7,368 nucleotides of DNA from Nitrospinota bacterium (GCA_003696125.1 RFHZ01000265.1:1-7368), one strand, 5' to 3'. Counted from the stretch's first letter, positions 1 through 7,216 are shown. The notes: generated from the sequence alone by a model not told the origin. Numbers and translations: made by a program.

Positions 1-555
1 CATGATGCGGTTTGCTGCCAGCGCATGGGCGCGGAGTGGTTCAACCCGGTGGCCCGGGCAGCGGTGGAGTGGTGTACACGAGTTCTCAAACCGGAACATA
101 TCCGCTGGCTCCAACAGCTCCCCTACCAGATCCGAGAGGAGGACATGCTCTTCTGTCACGGCTCTCCCTACCGCCAGGAAGAATTCCCCTACCTCTTTTC
201 TCCTGCTCAGGCCCGGGAGGTGTTTCTGCACGTTCCCGATCTGCCCCCCTTAACCTTTGTCGGGCATACGCATCGACCGATCACCTTCTTCTCCCCGTTG
301 ACCAGCCGCACAGAGATCGATGTGATCACCGATGATACCTTTACCGTTACTCCCCAAAATCGCTACATCATCAATGTAGGGAGCGTGGGCCAGCCCCGCG
401 ATGGAGACTGGCGGGCCTGCTATGCGCTCTTTGATAGTGAGAGCAGGGAGTGCAGGATGGTGCGGGTCGAGTACGATGTGGAGCAGGCCTATGAGAAGAT
501 CCGGCAGGCCGGTCTGCCCCGCCAGTTGGGTGAGCGACTGTTCTACGGGATGTGA
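1..555 (+). CDS. Metallophosphoesterase (calcineurin-like), C-terminal part; 5' end outside window
   Basis: This gene is open from the left edge, leaving 184 visible residues before a TGA stop. The first two visible residues, His-Asp, look like the end of the GNHD metal-site motif of calcineurin-like phosphoesterases, so the missing N-terminus should carry the first metal-binding motifs. Further motifs follow in family order: LFCHGSP at about residues 50-56, a VGHTHRP motif at 87-93 (the classical GHxH metal ligands), and [13 protein letters not shown] at 124-136, typical of the YfcE/Ap4A-hydrolase-like single-domain group. Such enzymes bind two metal ions and hydrolyse phosphomono- or phosphodiesters in the cytoplasm; the substrate cannot be read from sequence. 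No signal peptide can be assessed. An ATG at 25 is only an internal Met, because motif residues lie before it. The gene converges on fusA and overlaps its last codons by 13 bp. Confidence 0.88.
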   Translation, partial: HDAVCCQRMGAEWFNPVARAAVEWCTRVLKPEHIRWLQQLPYQIREEDMLFCHGSPYRQEEFPYLFSPAQAREVFLHVPDLPPLTFVGHTHRPITFFSPLTSRTEIDVITDDTFTVTPQNRYIINVGSVGQPRDGDWRACYALFDSESRECRMVRVEYDVEQAYEKIRQAGLPRQLGERLFYGM

Positions 556-2603
556 GCCTCGCGTTCCTCCACCCGATCGTAATGCGAGAAGCGCATGGTA
601 TAGGTGCCCCGTCCCTGGGTGATGGAGCGGAGTTCGGTGGCATAGCCGAACATGGCAGCCAGCGGGACCAGGGCATCGATGATCTGGAGCTTCTGCCGGG
701 ACGTGATCTGCTCGACCTGTCCTCGCCGGGCCTGTATCCCACCGATGACTGCTCCCATGAACTCCTCCGGTACCACGATCTCCACCGCCATTACCGGCTC
801 CAGCAGGACCGGCTGTCCCTGCTGGCACCCGTCTTGAAAAGCCTGGGCAGCGGCGATCTGGTACCCGAGTTCGGTGGCATCGGTCTCATGCGTCGAGCCA
901 CCGACGAGCGTGACCTGCACGTCGATGACCGGGTAGCCGGCCACCACTCCCACCTCTTTGCTGCGGCGCACACTCTCCTCGATGACCGGGAGGAAGGGGG
1001 GAGGGATCAGCTCTTCGTCCGGCAGGGAGACCTGGTAGCGAAAACCGGCACCCCGTTCCAGGGGTTCCAGGAGCAGTTCCACATGACCGTAGTGGTTTTT
1101 GCCACCGATCTCCTTGAAGAATCTCCCCACCCCTCTGGCCGGCTGGGTGATGGTTTCCCGGTATACCACCTGCGGTTTACCCACCTTGGCCGCCACCTTG
1201 AAGTCTTCTAAGAGACGGCGAATGACCACGTCGAGATGCAGTTCTCCCATGCCGGAGAGGATCAACTGGCCGGTCTCCTCATCCGACTTTACCCGGAAGG
1301 TGGGGTCCTCTCCCACCAGCTTGTTCAGGGCCCAGAGGAGCTTATCCTGTTCCCCGATGCTGCGCGGCTCGATGGCGATGGAGATGACCGGTTCCGGAAA
1401 GTGCATCTCTTCGAAACGGATGGGGTGATCAGGATCGGAGAGGGTCTCACCGGTCAAGGTCTCCTTGATGCCGCTGGCAGCAACGATATCCCCTGCCCCT
1501 GCCCATTCCAGTCGCTCCCGCTTGTTGGCATGCATGCGCCAGAGGCGGGCGATCCGTTCCCGTGTGTTGCGGTTGGTGTTGTAGACCTGGGCCCCGGGTG
1601 TGATCTGGCCAGAGTAGATGCGGAGATAGGTGAGGCGGCGTCCTCCCTCATCGGTCTGGATCTTGAAAGCCAGGGCAGAGAAAGGGGCGTTACGATCACT
1701 GGCGCGTGTCTCCACCTCTCCGCTCTGGGGATTGATCCCCTGCACCGGGGGGACATCGAGGGGAGAAGGGAGATAATCGACCACCGCGTCGAGCAGGGGT
1801 TGGATAGCCCGGTTGCGCAGTCCGGAGCCGCAGAGGACGGGGAAGACGTGCAGTCCCAGCGTGGCCTGGCGGATGGCGCGGAGGATCTCTTCCCGGCTGA
1901 GGGGAGTGCCGCTCAGGTACTTCTCCAGGAGGGTCTCATCATATTCGACTACCGCTTCCAGCAGCGCCTCCCGGTACTGTTCAGCCTCGGCGAGAGACGC
2001 TTCCGGTATCGGCACCTCCTCATAGGTTCTCCCCAGGTCTTCGGCATGCCAGACATAGGCCTTCATGCTGATCAGGTCGATCACCCCCTGGAAGTCCTCT
2101 TCTTTTCCCAGGGGGAGTTGTACCGGCAGGGCCCGGGCGCCCAGCTTCTCGCGGATGCTCTGCACCGCCGCGAAGAAGTCGCCACCCACCCGATCCATCT
2201 TGTTGATAAAGGCGATGCGTGGCACCCGGTAGCGATCCGCCTGGTGCCAGACCGCTTCGGATTGGGGTTCCACCCCTTCCACCGCCGAGAAGATGGCGAT
2301 GGCCCCGTCTAATACCCGGAGGGAGCGTTCCACCTCGATGGTAAAATCGACATGGCCCGGGGTATCGATGATGTTGATCATGCAGTTGCGCCACCGGCAG
2401 GTGGTGGCAGCCGCGGTGATGGTAATTCCCCGTTCCTTCTCCTGCTGCATCCAGTCCATGACCGCTTCCCCGTCGTGCACCTCTCCCAGCTTGTGCGAGA
2501 TCCCGGTATAGTAGAGGATACGCTCGGTCACCGTGGTCTTTCCCGCATCGATATGGGAGATGATACCGATGTTCCGTATCTGCTCTAGGGGGTGACGTTT
2601 CAT
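543..2603 (-). CDS. fusA: Elongation factor G, complete, outside the str operon
   Basis: This 686-residue translational GTPase should catalyse ribosomal translocation and/or ribosome recycling. The G domain has HIDAGKTT at residues 17-24 (G1), RGITIT at 58-63 (switch I/G2), DTPGH at 80-84 (G3), NKMD at 134-137 (G4) and a CGSG version of G5 near 258-261. Domain II follows to about 385. Domain III contains GMGELHLDV at 451-459. Domain IV starts near 477, keeps the tip histidine (H572 in STHETD) and has a GGKNHYGHV loop at 500-508. Domain V starts near 597 with the GIQARRGQ segment. The length is slightly below the usual 690-705. ATG is preceded by AAGGA with a 7-nt gap. The neighbours are not rpsL, rpsG or tuf, so this is probably a stand-alone or second EF-G (the paralogue class found in Desulfobacterota, spirochaetes and planctomycetes). 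The paralogue class is inferred; EF-G identity is near certain. Confidence 0.96.
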   Translation of the reverse strand: MKRHPLEQIRNIGIISHIDAGKTTVTERILYYTGISHKLGEVHDGEAVMDWMQQEKERGITITAAATTCRWRNCMINIIDTPGHVDFTIEVERSLRVLDGAIAIFSAVEGVEPQSEAVWHQADRYRVPRIAFINKMDRVGGDFFAAVQSIREKLGARALPVQLPLGKEEDFQGVIDLISMKAYVWHAEDLGRTYEEVPIPEASLAEAEQYREALLEAVVEYDETLLEKYLSGTPLSREEILRAIRQATLGLHVFPVLCGSGLRNRAIQPLLDAVVDYLPSPLDVPPVQGINPQSGEVETRASDRNAPFSALAFKIQTDEGGRRLTYLRIYSGQITPGAQVYNTNRNTRERIARLWRMHANKRERLEWAGAGDIVAASGIKETLTGETLSDPDHPIRFEEMHFPEPVISIAIEPRSIGEQDKLLWALNKLVGEDPTFRVKSDEETGQLILSGMGELHLDVVIRRLLEDFKVAAKVGKPQVVYRETITQPARGVGRFFKEIGGKNHYGHVELLLEPLERGAGFRYQVSLPDEELIPPPFLPVIEESVRRSKEVGVVAGYPVIDVQVTLVGGSTHETDATELGYQIAAAQAFQDGCQQGQPVLLEPVMAVEIVVPEEFMGAVIGGIQARRGQVEQITSRQKLQIIDALVPLAAMFGYATELRSITQGRGTYTMRFSHYDRVEEREAHIP

Positions 2604-2671
2604 AGATGTATCCTTCTCTTTCTCCCTCCAGGAAGCTGCGCAAGGCCGTTGTCGTCCCCATCATTGTCCTC

Positions 2672-2700
2672 ATTGTACACTGCCTGGGCAGATTCATCAA
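2672..2700 (-). promoter_or_regulatory. Predicted sigma70 promoter of fusA with a palindrome in its spacer
   Basis: Reading the minus strand, TTGATG (2700-2695, 4/6 to the -35 consensus) is followed after 17 bp by TACAAT (2677-2672, 5/6 to the -10 consensus). Transcription would begin near 2665, giving a leader of about 60 nt before the fusA ATG. The spacer contains CTGCC-TG-GGCAG at 2680-2691, a 5+5 bp inverted repeat that could be an operator. Promoter assignment rests on sequence match and position only. Confidence 0.5.
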
Positions 2701-2715
2701 GTCCTCTCTGCCGGA

Positions 2716-2816
2716 GGTATTCTCAACAGATGATGCTTTTGCCCCCCCTCCTGGCTTGCGGTCGACCTGGGCCTTTGTAAGGGAGGGATAGAAGAGCATC
2801 ATAAGCTCAGAATACC
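2716..2816. repeat. Long imperfect inverted repeat between the cyclase gene and fusA
   Basis: The arm at 2716-2737 (begins GGTATTCT, ends GATGATGCT) is the inverse of the arm at 2795-2816 (begins AGCATCAT, ends AGAATACC). They match at 18 of 22 positions; the mismatches are all in the central six bases, and each outer block is perfect (8 and 8 bp). About 57 bp separate the arms. This loop region includes a C-rich run at 2742-2748 with a G-rich run (GGGAGGG) at 2781-2787 and the small palindrome GGTCGACC at 2760-2767. No coding frame here looks real. It lies just upstream of the fusA promoter. It may be an RNA hairpin in the 3' tail of the upstream transcript, a degenerate miniature element, or paired operators. 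No run of T follows either arm, so a simple intrinsic terminator is unlikely. Confidence 0.55.
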
Positions 2817-2890
2817 CTGTCGGAGGAGTTGTCGCCGGTCTGGGGAGATGCCTGAAAAGTGATCGAAGGATAGGGGTTTCGCGGACCGGG

Positions 2891-3733
2891 TCAGGGCTCT
2901 CGTTTGTTCTGTTTCCGGGCGTACATATGGGCATCGGCCTGGGCCAGGAGATCCTCGATGGAGCAGGGAAATTCCGGGTTGTAGCGGACAGTCCCGATGC
3001 TCATCGACAGGGTGTAGGGGCGTTGGGCGTGCGTGTTATGCTTTTTAATGTTTTTCTGCAGGCGGGTGGTAAGCGCTTCGGTCCTGCTGGCATGCGCCTC
3101 CAGGGCCAGCACCACGAATTCGTCTCCCCCCAGGCGGGCAATGATATCGGATTGACGAAAGGTGGCTTTCAGAATCGTGGCCACGTCGACCAGTGCCCTG
3201 TCTCCCTCCTGATGACCAAAGGTATCGTTGATCTGCTTCAGGTCGTCTAAGTCGGTAAAGACGAGGACCAGACCCTGTTTCTTGCGCTGGGCAACCTTCA
3301 ACTGCTGTTCGGCCAGAGTAAGGAAACCGCGCCGGTTATACAGGCCGGTGAGGTCATCGATGAGGACAAGGCTCCGCAGCCTCTCCCGTAAGCGTACCTG
3401 CTCGGTGATGTCCCGCAGGGTGATCACGTAGAAGGTTTCTCCCTGCCAGGAGGCCTCGACTACCCGCATCTCTGCGATGCGCAATTCCCGTTTATCCGGA
3501 CAGAGATCGATTTCCTGGGGAGTGTCGGTATGCAGGGGAAAAGGGAATCGCTGGCCCAGCATCTGTTCGGCAGGATACGGAAAGAGGCGAAGGGCGGCCG
3601 GGTTTAAAAACCGCACCCTCCTGGTGTGATCAACCACCACCATGGCATCGCTGCTGTGTTCGACGATAAAGCGAAAGAACCCTTCTCTCTCTTGCAGATC
3701 GTGCAGGCGTTTTTTCAGCGATTTTTCCAGCAT
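2891..3733 (-). CDS. PAS-GGDEF diguanylate cyclase, soluble
   Basis: This 280-residue protein should make cyclic di-GMP from two GTP in the cytoplasm. A short charged helix (1-17) leads into a PAS domain (about 18-115; FIVEHSSDAMVVVD and FLNPAA are typical). A linker helix (DITEQVRLRERLRSL, 108-122) then leads to a complete GGDEF domain. DDLTGLYNRRGF is at 126-137, the FTDLDDLKQIND metal/substrate segment at 159-170, and an intact GGDEF active site at 202-206. RQSD at 193-196, exactly five residues before GGDEF, matches the RxxD inhibitory site, so feedback inhibition by c-di-GMP is expected. There is no membrane segment, receiver or EAL domain, so the PAS would be the sensor; no obvious haem or flavin ligand can be assigned. 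ATG is preceded by a purine-rich GGGGAAG about 10 nt upstream. The gene begins 49 bp after the stop of the exported cysteine-rich protein and probably shares its transcript. Confidence 0.93.
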   Translation of the reverse strand: MLEKSLKKRLHDLQEREGFFRFIVEHSSDAMVVVDHTRRVRFLNPAALRLFPYPAEQMLGQRFPFPLHTDTPQEIDLCPDKRELRIAEMRVVEASWQGETFYVITLRDITEQVRLRERLRSLVLIDDLTGLYNRRGFLTLAEQQLKVAQRKKQGLVLVFTDLDDLKQINDTFGHQEGDRALVDVATILKATFRQSDIIARLGGDEFVVLALEAHASRTEALTTRLQKNIKKHNTHAQRPYTLSMSIGTVRYNPEFPCSIEDLLAQADAHMYARKQNKREP

Positions 3734-3782
3734 GCTCGCCTATCTTCCCCCCTTGAAGTGTGTGGCCGCTTTCCCCTCTCCT

Positions 3783-4376
3783 TCACTGGGGAGACAGCGT
3801 CCCATACGCCTTGATCAGTTCGATCTTCTTCTCCAGGAGGAACCGGCGCAGGTTTTTGATCACCGTGGTGATGGTTCCGGCAAAACAGGTGAGCATCGCT
3901 TCGTCTACGGTATCGAGCTTGCGCAACAGGCTATCGATACCGCGCAGGAGTCTGGTATTGATGAAATCAAAAGAGCCGAGTTCCTCCAGGCCCAGGAGAG
4001 CAGAGGACATCTGATTCACCAGGCGGTGCATCTGGCTGCAGGCTATACTCTGTCCCAGCGTTTCCGTCGCTTCGGCCGTATCCAGGATCATGCGCACGGA
4101 GCGCTCCAGGTCTCGAAAGAGAAACTCCTGTACCCTTGCCCGCTCCGGTTGGCACAGGCAGGCAACCTCTGTCTGCACACACTGTCCCACTTCCCCATTA
4201 ACGGTACACGCTGTCCCCTTCACCCCGTCTGCACAGAGGCTGTGGAGGCGTCCGTAGTGGGTATGGGCACAGGTTTCACCCGCATCTCCGGCTCCAGGAT
4301 GGGTGGCGTAGGCACCGGGAGCCAGGATGACGAGAAAGCAGAGTAGCCCTATGCCCAGGCAGGATATGAACCGCAT
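3783..4376 (-). CDS. Exported cysteine-rich protein of unknown function
   Basis: I do not recognise this 197-residue protein. Residues 1-24 form a clear Sec signal peptide: Arg2, a hydrophobic core (LGIGLLCFLVILA), and an AYA cleavage site before Thr25. There is no lipobox cysteine at the cleavage point, so it is probably periplasmic or secreted and soluble. The mature N-terminal part (about 36-75) has six cysteines at 36, 48, 57, 66, 73 and 75, including a GTACTVNGEVGQCV...CLC pattern that suggests a small disulphide-bonded module. It also has a His-rich AHTHYGRLH stretch at 37-45. From about 79 to 192 the protein appears all-helical and amphipathic, with cysteines at 113 and 164 that could pair. 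GAGGAG lies about 6-8 nt before the ATG, and a perfect-consensus promoter lies just upstream. It is the first gene of a likely two-gene unit with the PAS-GGDEF cyclase. The gene call is strong; the function is unknown. Confidence 0.85.
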   Translation of the reverse strand: MRFISCLGIGLLCFLVILAPGAYATHPGAGDAGETCAHTHYGRLHSLCADGVKGTACTVNGEVGQCVQTEVACLCQPERARVQEFLFRDLERSVRMILDTAEATETLGQSIACSQMHRLVNQMSSALLGLEELGSFDFINTRLLRGIDSLLRKLDTVDEAMLTCFAGTITTVIKNLRRFLLEKKIELIKAYGTLSPQ

Positions 4377-4403
4377 TCCCCTCTCCTCTTGTTTCTTGTG
4401 CCC

Positions 4404-4431
4404 ATTATACCGATCTGGGCCTTCCTGTCAA
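4404..4431 (-). promoter_or_regulatory. Perfect-consensus sigma70 promoter for the exported protein/cyclase unit
   Basis: On the minus strand TTGACA (4431-4426) is followed after 16 bp by TATAAT (4409-4404); both hexamers match the housekeeping consensus at every base. The start site would be near 4397, about 20 nt before the ATG at 4376, leaving room for the GAGGAG ribosome site and little else. The match suggests strong, largely constitutive transcription unless a repressor acts here. Confidence 0.8.
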
Positions 4432-4484
4432 CAAGGAATTGCGGAGGGAGTCTTGGTTCACAATTTAGGAGAGAGGCCCTATCG

Positions 4485-4520
4485 AGGCGCAGCACCGCTG
4501 CGCCCCTACAGGTGGGGCTG
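4485..4520. repeat. REP-like palindromic repeat, copy 1
   Basis: This 36-bp unit is 33/36 identical to copy 2. Its core is a hairpin of GGCGCAGC (4486-4493), loop ACC, and GCTGCGCC (4497-4504), followed by CCTAC and a TGGGGCTG tail. It sits in the gap between the exported-protein promoter and the 3' end of the aldolase gene. Such GC-rich intergenic palindromes behave as REP-type elements in many genomes. No T-run follows, so a terminator role is unproven. Confidence 0.75.
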
Positions 4521-4552
4521 TCTCCTGGGTGGGGGTAGCGCTTCCAGGATCA

Positions 4553-4588
4553 GGGCGCAGCACCGCTGTGCCCCTACGGGTGGGGCTG
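4553..4588. repeat. REP-like palindromic repeat, copy 2
   Basis: This is a direct repeat of copy 1, 68 bp further on. The stem is GGGCGCAGC (4553-4561) against GCTGTGCCC (4565-4573) with one G-T wobble and an ACC loop. It differs from copy 1 at three positions. On the minus strand it lies about 50 nt past the stop codon of the aldolase gene, so its transcript would end in two hairpins. Confidence 0.75.
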
Positions 4589-4638
4589 GGATGACGGAAC
4601 GACGGGGAAATGTCGTGTGCGGAGAGGCTTGTAGGAAT

Positions 4639-5763
4639 CTACAGCACTGCTCCCCGGGCCGTAATCGGCCAGATCGCCTCTACCCGGTCTCCCCGGATAC
4701 CGATATACCAGTCGTAGAGGTTCACCGTGGGATCGCAATGGCCCGGGATCAGGCGTATCTTGTCCCCGACACGCAGGGTACAATCCGGATCATGCACCAC
4801 CAGCTTACCGTGTTCATCCGAAGCCCGCACGTATTCGAGATCCTCACGTTGATAAACCCCTGGCATCCCGGCATCGACGCTCAGGGCTTTGAGTCCGGCA
4901 TCAACAACGGCCCGATCCGGGGTGGGACGACTCATCACCGTGGTATAGACGAAGAGACTCTGCTCGAAATCCTGCCACGGTTTCCCCTCTACATCGAGAT
5001 TCCGGGAGTAGTCCATGTCCATGAAGATATACGATCCGGCCTGCAGTTCGGTGTACACCTGGCTCTCCGCTTCGAAACGGTACGTCCCGGTTCCTCCTCC
5101 AGAGATGATCGGGCAGGAAAAGCCGTGCCGTTGCAGGAGATCGAGGGTATGATCCACCTTTTCCACCGCACTCTGGATCGCCTCCAGGCGTTGTACAAAG
5201 TCCCGGATATGCTGGGCTGCGCCATGATAGGCCTGCAGGCCGGCAAAGCGGAGGCCAGGGAGTTGGGTGATGTGCTGCACCAGTTGCAACACCGGTTCTC
5301 CCGGTTCCACCCCGCAGCGGTTGGCCCCTACGTTGACCTCGACCAGGACAGAGAGCCGGATCTTGTAGGCAAGCGCCACCTCGTTCAGATCGGTAATGTT
5401 TCCCGGATCATCGACACAGACCATCACCCGGGCCTGGCGGGCCAGGGAGGCCAGGCGGTGCAGCTTGGGGGTCCCGACCACTTCGTTGCTGATCAGGACA
5501 TCGGTTACCCCGCCATAGACCATGGCTTCTGCTTCACTCACCTTCTGGCAGCAGACCCCGACGGCTCCATGCGCGATCTGGCGCAGGGCAATCACCGGGC
5601 ATTTGTGGGTCTTGGCATGGGGACGCAGGCGGATCGGGGTGTCGGCTATGGCAGATGCCATGCGCTGCAGGTTGCGCTCAAAGGCCTCCAGATCGAGGAG
5701 TAAGGCCGGGGTATCGATCTCTTCTACAGGCATGCCGATCTCGGCCGGGGGACGGGTAATCAT
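4639..5763 (-). CDS. D-threonine aldolase / D-serine dehydratase-like PLP enzyme
   Basis: This 374-residue enzyme belongs to the fold-III PLP family that combines an alanine-racemase-like TIM barrel with a C-terminal metal-binding domain. IDTPALLLDLEAFERN (16-31) opens the barrel. RPHAKTHK (47-54) holds the PLP lysine, K51. VNVGANRCGV (143-152), YHGAAQHI (179-186) and the phosphate-binding SGGGTGTY (221-228) follow. The C-terminal GHCDPTVN (341-348) gives metal ligands H342 and D344. From family knowledge, His-x-Asp is the pattern of D-threonine aldolase and His-x-Cys that of D-serine dehydratase, so cleavage of a D-beta-hydroxy amino acid to glycine and an aldehyde is favoured, not proven. 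The start at 5763 is chosen because AAGGAG lies 8 nt upstream; a longer in-frame start at 5847 would lie inside the MATE gene and add a non-homologous tail. It follows the MATE gene by 13 bp, implying one operon. Confidence 0.9.
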   Translation of the reverse strand: MITRPPAEIGMPVEEIDTPALLLDLEAFERNLQRMASAIADTPIRLRPHAKTHKCPVIALRQIAHGAVGVCCQKVSEAEAMVYGGVTDVLISNEVVGTPKLHRLASLARQARVMVCVDDPGNITDLNEVALAYKIRLSVLVEVNVGANRCGVEPGEPVLQLVQHITQLPGLRFAGLQAYHGAAQHIRDFVQRLEAIQSAVEKVDHTLDLLQRHGFSCPIISGGGTGTYRFEAESQVYTELQAGSYIFMDMDYSRNLDVEGKPWQDFEQSLFVYTTVMSRPTPDRAVVDAGLKALSVDAGMPGVYQREDLEYVRASDEHGKLVVHDPDCTLRVGDKIRLIPGHCDPTVNLYDWYIGIRGDRVEAIWPITARGAVL

Positions 5764-5771
5764 CAGCGATT

Positions 5772-5777
5772 CTCCTT
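5772..5777 (-). promoter_or_regulatory. Ribosome binding site fixing the aldolase start
   Basis: AAGGAG on the minus strand lies 8 nt before the ATG at 5763 and shares one base with the MATE stop codon (5779-5777). This supports the shorter 374-residue start and suggests that ribosomes finishing the MATE gene can reinitiate on the aldolase gene. Confidence 0.8.
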
Positions 5778-7156
5778 CATTGAGCAACAGGGGAAGTGGA
5801 GGTACGCAGCACTTCTTGTAAAGCCGACCGTAACCAGAGGACGGCAATGGTTACCGAGGCGAGGACCGAGCAGAGGAGCGAGTACCATACCCACTCGATC
5901 GGTTTCTGGAAGACAAAGGCCATCAGGCTGGCCAGGGGAGCAGACACCAGCAGGATGCGTACCGAGGTGATGATGAGCATGGGGGTCCCTTTGCCCAGTC
6001 CCTGCAGGGAACGCCCACTGGTGATGGCGATGGCGATGAAGGGGTAGGCAAAGGCGATGATACGGAGATAGCCGACCGCAATCCGCAGGATCTCCGCATC
6101 ATCGGTGAAGAAGCGCACGATGGTCGGGGCAAAGCTGTAGATGAGCACCGCCCCAACCAGCGTGATCGTGACCGCCCATCTGGTACCGTACCTGATGATA
6201 AAGCGGAGTTTGGCCATCTCTTTGGCTCCCCAGAACATGCCGACCAGGGTGACCAGGGCAGAAGCAATGGCGATGATCGGTAACAGGATGAGCATGTCCA
6301 TGCGGCCGGCGATCTGGTACGCGGCCACGGCCTGGGCCGAGTAGTGACTCAGAATACGGTTGAATACCGCACTACCAAAGGACATGATCAGCATGGACCC
6401 GGAGGCGGGAAGCCCTATGGTGATGATCTCTTTCAGCAGCGACCAGGCAAAGTGGAAGTTATGCCACTGGAAGCTGATGTACGAGCGCTTTTTTCCCAAG
6501 AGGAGATAGACAAAGATAACGAAGACCATGGCCTGGCTCAGGGCCGTGGCCACGGCGGCTCCCCGCAGGCCGAGATCCAGCACAAAGATACATACCGGAT
6601 CGAGACCGATGTTGGTGAGCGTGCCCAATCCCGAGACCATCATCGGAAACCGGGTATCCCCTTCTCCGGCCAGGATCGAGCCGAAGGAGCTGGACAGGAC
6701 CAGAAAAGGGATGCCCAGGGAGAGGATCTGTAGATAGGACCAGGCCAGCTCCAGGATCTCTTCCGGTGTGCCGATGAGGCGTAGCAGGCCCCGCCCGTAC
6801 CCCAGGCCGATGCCGGCCAGGAAGGCGCTGACCACCACCCCGATAAGCAGGCCGTGCAGGGCACTGTTATCGGCATTGGCTTTATCAGCAGCACCCACAT
6901 AGCGTGCAATCACGGCCGTGACCCCTGAGCCCAGTCCCATGGTCAGGCTCAGGACCAGGAAGAAGAGGGGGATATTAAAGGCCACTGCGGAGAGGGCCTG
7001 CGCACTGATGCGGCCGATAAAGATCAGGTCAGCGATGCTGTACATTATCTGGATGCTCATCCCGGCCATGACCGGAATGGCAAGAGTCCACAACGCCCTG
7101 GAAGGATTGGCTAAATAGCGATCGCGTCGTGATGCTGCTCTGGCATTCGTCTCCAT
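5777..7156 (-). CDS. MATE-family efflux transporter
   Basis: This 459-residue polytopic inner-membrane protein has about 12 hydrophobic segments in two homologous halves, the usual size and layout of multidrug and toxin extrusion (MATE) transporters, which export organic compounds using a Na+ or H+ gradient. The first segment carries IPVMAG...MYSIADLIFIGR (27-49), the classic TM1 signature with acidic D43. The SILAGEGDTRFPMM and LTNIGLDPVCIF stretches correspond to the conserved TM4/TM5 region. SLQGLGKGTPMLI near 380-395 is the matching element of the second half. The short basic N-terminus (RRDRYLANP) is cytoplasmic. ATG at 7156 is preceded by GAGGCGGA, a usable but not ideal ribosome site. 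It is the first gene of an operon with the downstream D-threonine aldolase-like enzyme, so its cargo may be related to that enzyme's substrate or product; this is inference. The DinF/NorM subgroup is not resolved. Confidence 0.93.
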   Translation of the reverse strand: METNARAASRRDRYLANPSRALWTLAIPVMAGMSIQIMYSIADLIFIGRISAQALSAVAFNIPLFFLVLSLTMGLGSGVTAVIARYVGAADKANADNSALHGLLIGVVVSAFLAGIGLGYGRGLLRLIGTPEEILELAWSYLQILSLGIPFLVLSSSFGSILAGEGDTRFPMMVSGLGTLTNIGLDPVCIFVLDLGLRGAAVATALSQAMVFVIFVYLLLGKKRSYISFQWHNFHFAWSLLKEIITIGLPASGSMLIMSFGSAVFNRILSHYSAQAVAAYQIAGRMDMLILLPIIAIASALVTLVGMFWGAKEMAKLRFIIRYGTRWAVTITLVGAVLIYSFAPTIVRFFTDDAEILRIAVGYLRIIAFAYPFIAIAITSGRSLQGLGKGTPMLIITSVRILLVSAPLASLMAFVFQKPIEWVWYSLLCSVLASVTIAVLWLRSALQEVLRTSTSPVAQ

Positions 7157-7216
7157 ACGATTCCGCCTCTACCTCGCTTTCTGCAAAAACTTGCTCCTAT
7201 GATTCGCGTTTTCCCT

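Noticed and set aside
1236-2312. 358-codon open frame on the plus strand opposite fusA
   Set aside because: It is fully antisense to a complete, motif-rich EF-G gene and its translation shows no recognisable domain; such frames are expected in GC-rich coding DNA.
2020-2934. 304-codon minus-strand frame spanning the fusA upstream gap
   Set aside because: It runs out of frame through the start of fusA and through the end of the cyclase gene; the translation is low-complexity Pro/Arg/Gly and no ribosome site supports it.
4486-4504. Intrinsic terminator for the aldolase transcript
   Set aside because: The hairpin is strong, but no T-run follows on the minus strand (the next bases are TCGATAGG), so I list it as a repeat only.
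4485-4588. Possible CRISPR array
   Set aside because: There are only two repeats, they are imperfect and GC-palindromic, and a diverged third copy lies 2.7 kb away; there are no regular spacers or cas genes.
4327-5703. 458-codon open frame on the plus strand
   Set aside because: It crosses the exported-protein promoter, both palindromic repeats and the antisense of the aldolase gene, and its product has no coherent domain pattern.
5764-5847. 28-codon N-terminal extension of the aldolase
   Set aside because: It overlaps the end of the MATE gene and does not resemble the family; the internal ATG at 5763 has an AAGGAG at ideal spacing.
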